From Porticoccaceae bacterium (GTDB lineage Bacteria; Pseudomonadota; Gammaproteobacteria; Pseudomonadales; Porticoccaceae), in assembly GCA_018069525.1 (NCBI GenBank), contig JAGPUQ010000017.1:1-61193 (forward strand): a stretch of 61,193 bases of DNA. The letters run 5' to 3'. The notes below the pieces were generated by a model. It saw only the letters and a program-made list of their open reading frames with translations, searched no databases and had not been told where the DNA came from. Positions 61,026-61,193 of the stretch are shown one piece after another. Both the position numbers and the translations under genes were made by a program. The stretch's first letter is position 1, and every line of letters starts with the position of its first letter.

Positions 61026-61193
61026 GCCCGGATGGCGAAATTGGTACGATGTGCACGACTGCATGGATGCAGGAGGTAGAGCACCAACAGTAGGCGCTTT
61101 AGGCGCCGCATGGAGCAGCTGCCGAGGACGCCGAAGGCGATGACGTGTAGGACACACTAATGTCGCGAGAGGCAGGACGCCGGAAGCGACCAA
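61026..61193 (+). pseudogene. tRNA-Leu 5' part followed by hairpin-rich insert (runs off window)
   Basis: GCCCGGATGGCGAAATTGGT (61026-61045) is the start of a bacterial tRNA-Leu, as expected after tRNA-Cys. From about 61047 the text departs into a hairpin-rich stretch (CTGCATGGATGCAG, GGCGC/GCGCC, GTGT/ACAC). It includes a GGTA repeat followed by GAGCACCAACAG, which might be the resuming tRNA. The window ends before the 3' half, so disruption is probable but not proven. Confidence 0.5.

Noticed and set aside
60990..61193. 67-codon minus-strand frame
   Set aside because: Falls on the tRNA-Leu part and its hairpin insert; composition follows RNA structure rather than protein.
1..61193. CRISPR array or prophage
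   Set aside because: No regularly spaced direct repeats with unique spacers and no phage structural, integrase or lysis genes were seen.

Overview
This window is a chromosomal segment of a gammaproteobacterium. Three conserved blocks support this: comEC-exbB-exbD-msbA-lpxK-kdsB-lmwPTP-murB (the order resembles that in Pseudomonas and relatives), uvrY-uvrC-pgsA followed by tRNA genes, and tamA-tamB. A marine, Cellvibrionales/Spongiibacter-like host is plausible but is inference. Base composition is mixed: the left and right core blocks are balanced to GC-rich, while about 36.8-42.5 kb is visibly AT-richer.

Layout. 0-14.9 kb is mostly core and almost all on the minus strand: the guaA 3' end, a dicarboxylate/glutamate symporter, fumC, acnA, tamB-tamA, an MscS channel with a DUF432-like partner, and a KefB-type antiporter. 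15-32.3 kb is an accessory region for envelope, ion and osmotic stress: PsiE-like, LapA-like, YjdF/DUF2238, an M15 peptidase plus L,D-transpeptidase pair, two CorA transporters, a large MscS protein, an MFS transporter, a DUF21 protein and several one- or two-helix membrane proteins. It is also a gene graveyard. I found two IS3-type transposase remnants, N-terminal fragments of a phosphoketolase and a P-type ATPase, a one-base frameshift in marC, an in-frame TAG in an RMND1/DUF155 gene, and a DUF211 stub.

32.7-44.6 kb is a discrete island between two diverged direct repeats of about 0.5 kb. Each repeat carries the same 72-73 aa small protein gene and the start of the same SDR gene; only the right copy of the SDR is intact. 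Inside are two divergent operons of the type known in other bacteria from light or singlet-oxygen responses. Leftward: MerR regulator, TIGR01777 epimerase, Blc lipocalin. Rightward: DUF523/DUF1722, SnoaL-like, SDR, FAD oxidoreductase, DUF1365, cyclopropane-fatty-acid-synthase-like methyltransferase, DUF2878, chalcone-isomerase-like. They share a control region holding a near-perfect 25-bp inverted repeat. The photolyase gene that usually accompanies this set is absent, and a Fic-domain gene sits at the right edge.

44.5-60.5 kb returns to core functions: SDR, patatin, flavodoxin-like protein, DNA uptake (ComEC), TolQ/TolR-like pair, lipid A and KDO supply (MsbA, LpxK, KdsB), LMW phosphatase, MurB, AlkB, UvrY, UvrC and PgsA. 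The last 0.5 kb holds tRNA genes in the position of the E. coli glyW-cysT-leuZ cluster: an interrupted tRNA-Cys, an apparently whole tRNA-Cys with a T-stem mismatch, and a tRNA-Leu 5' part. The first and third are broken into by hairpin-rich sequence. All family assignments are from reading the sequence; no database search was run.
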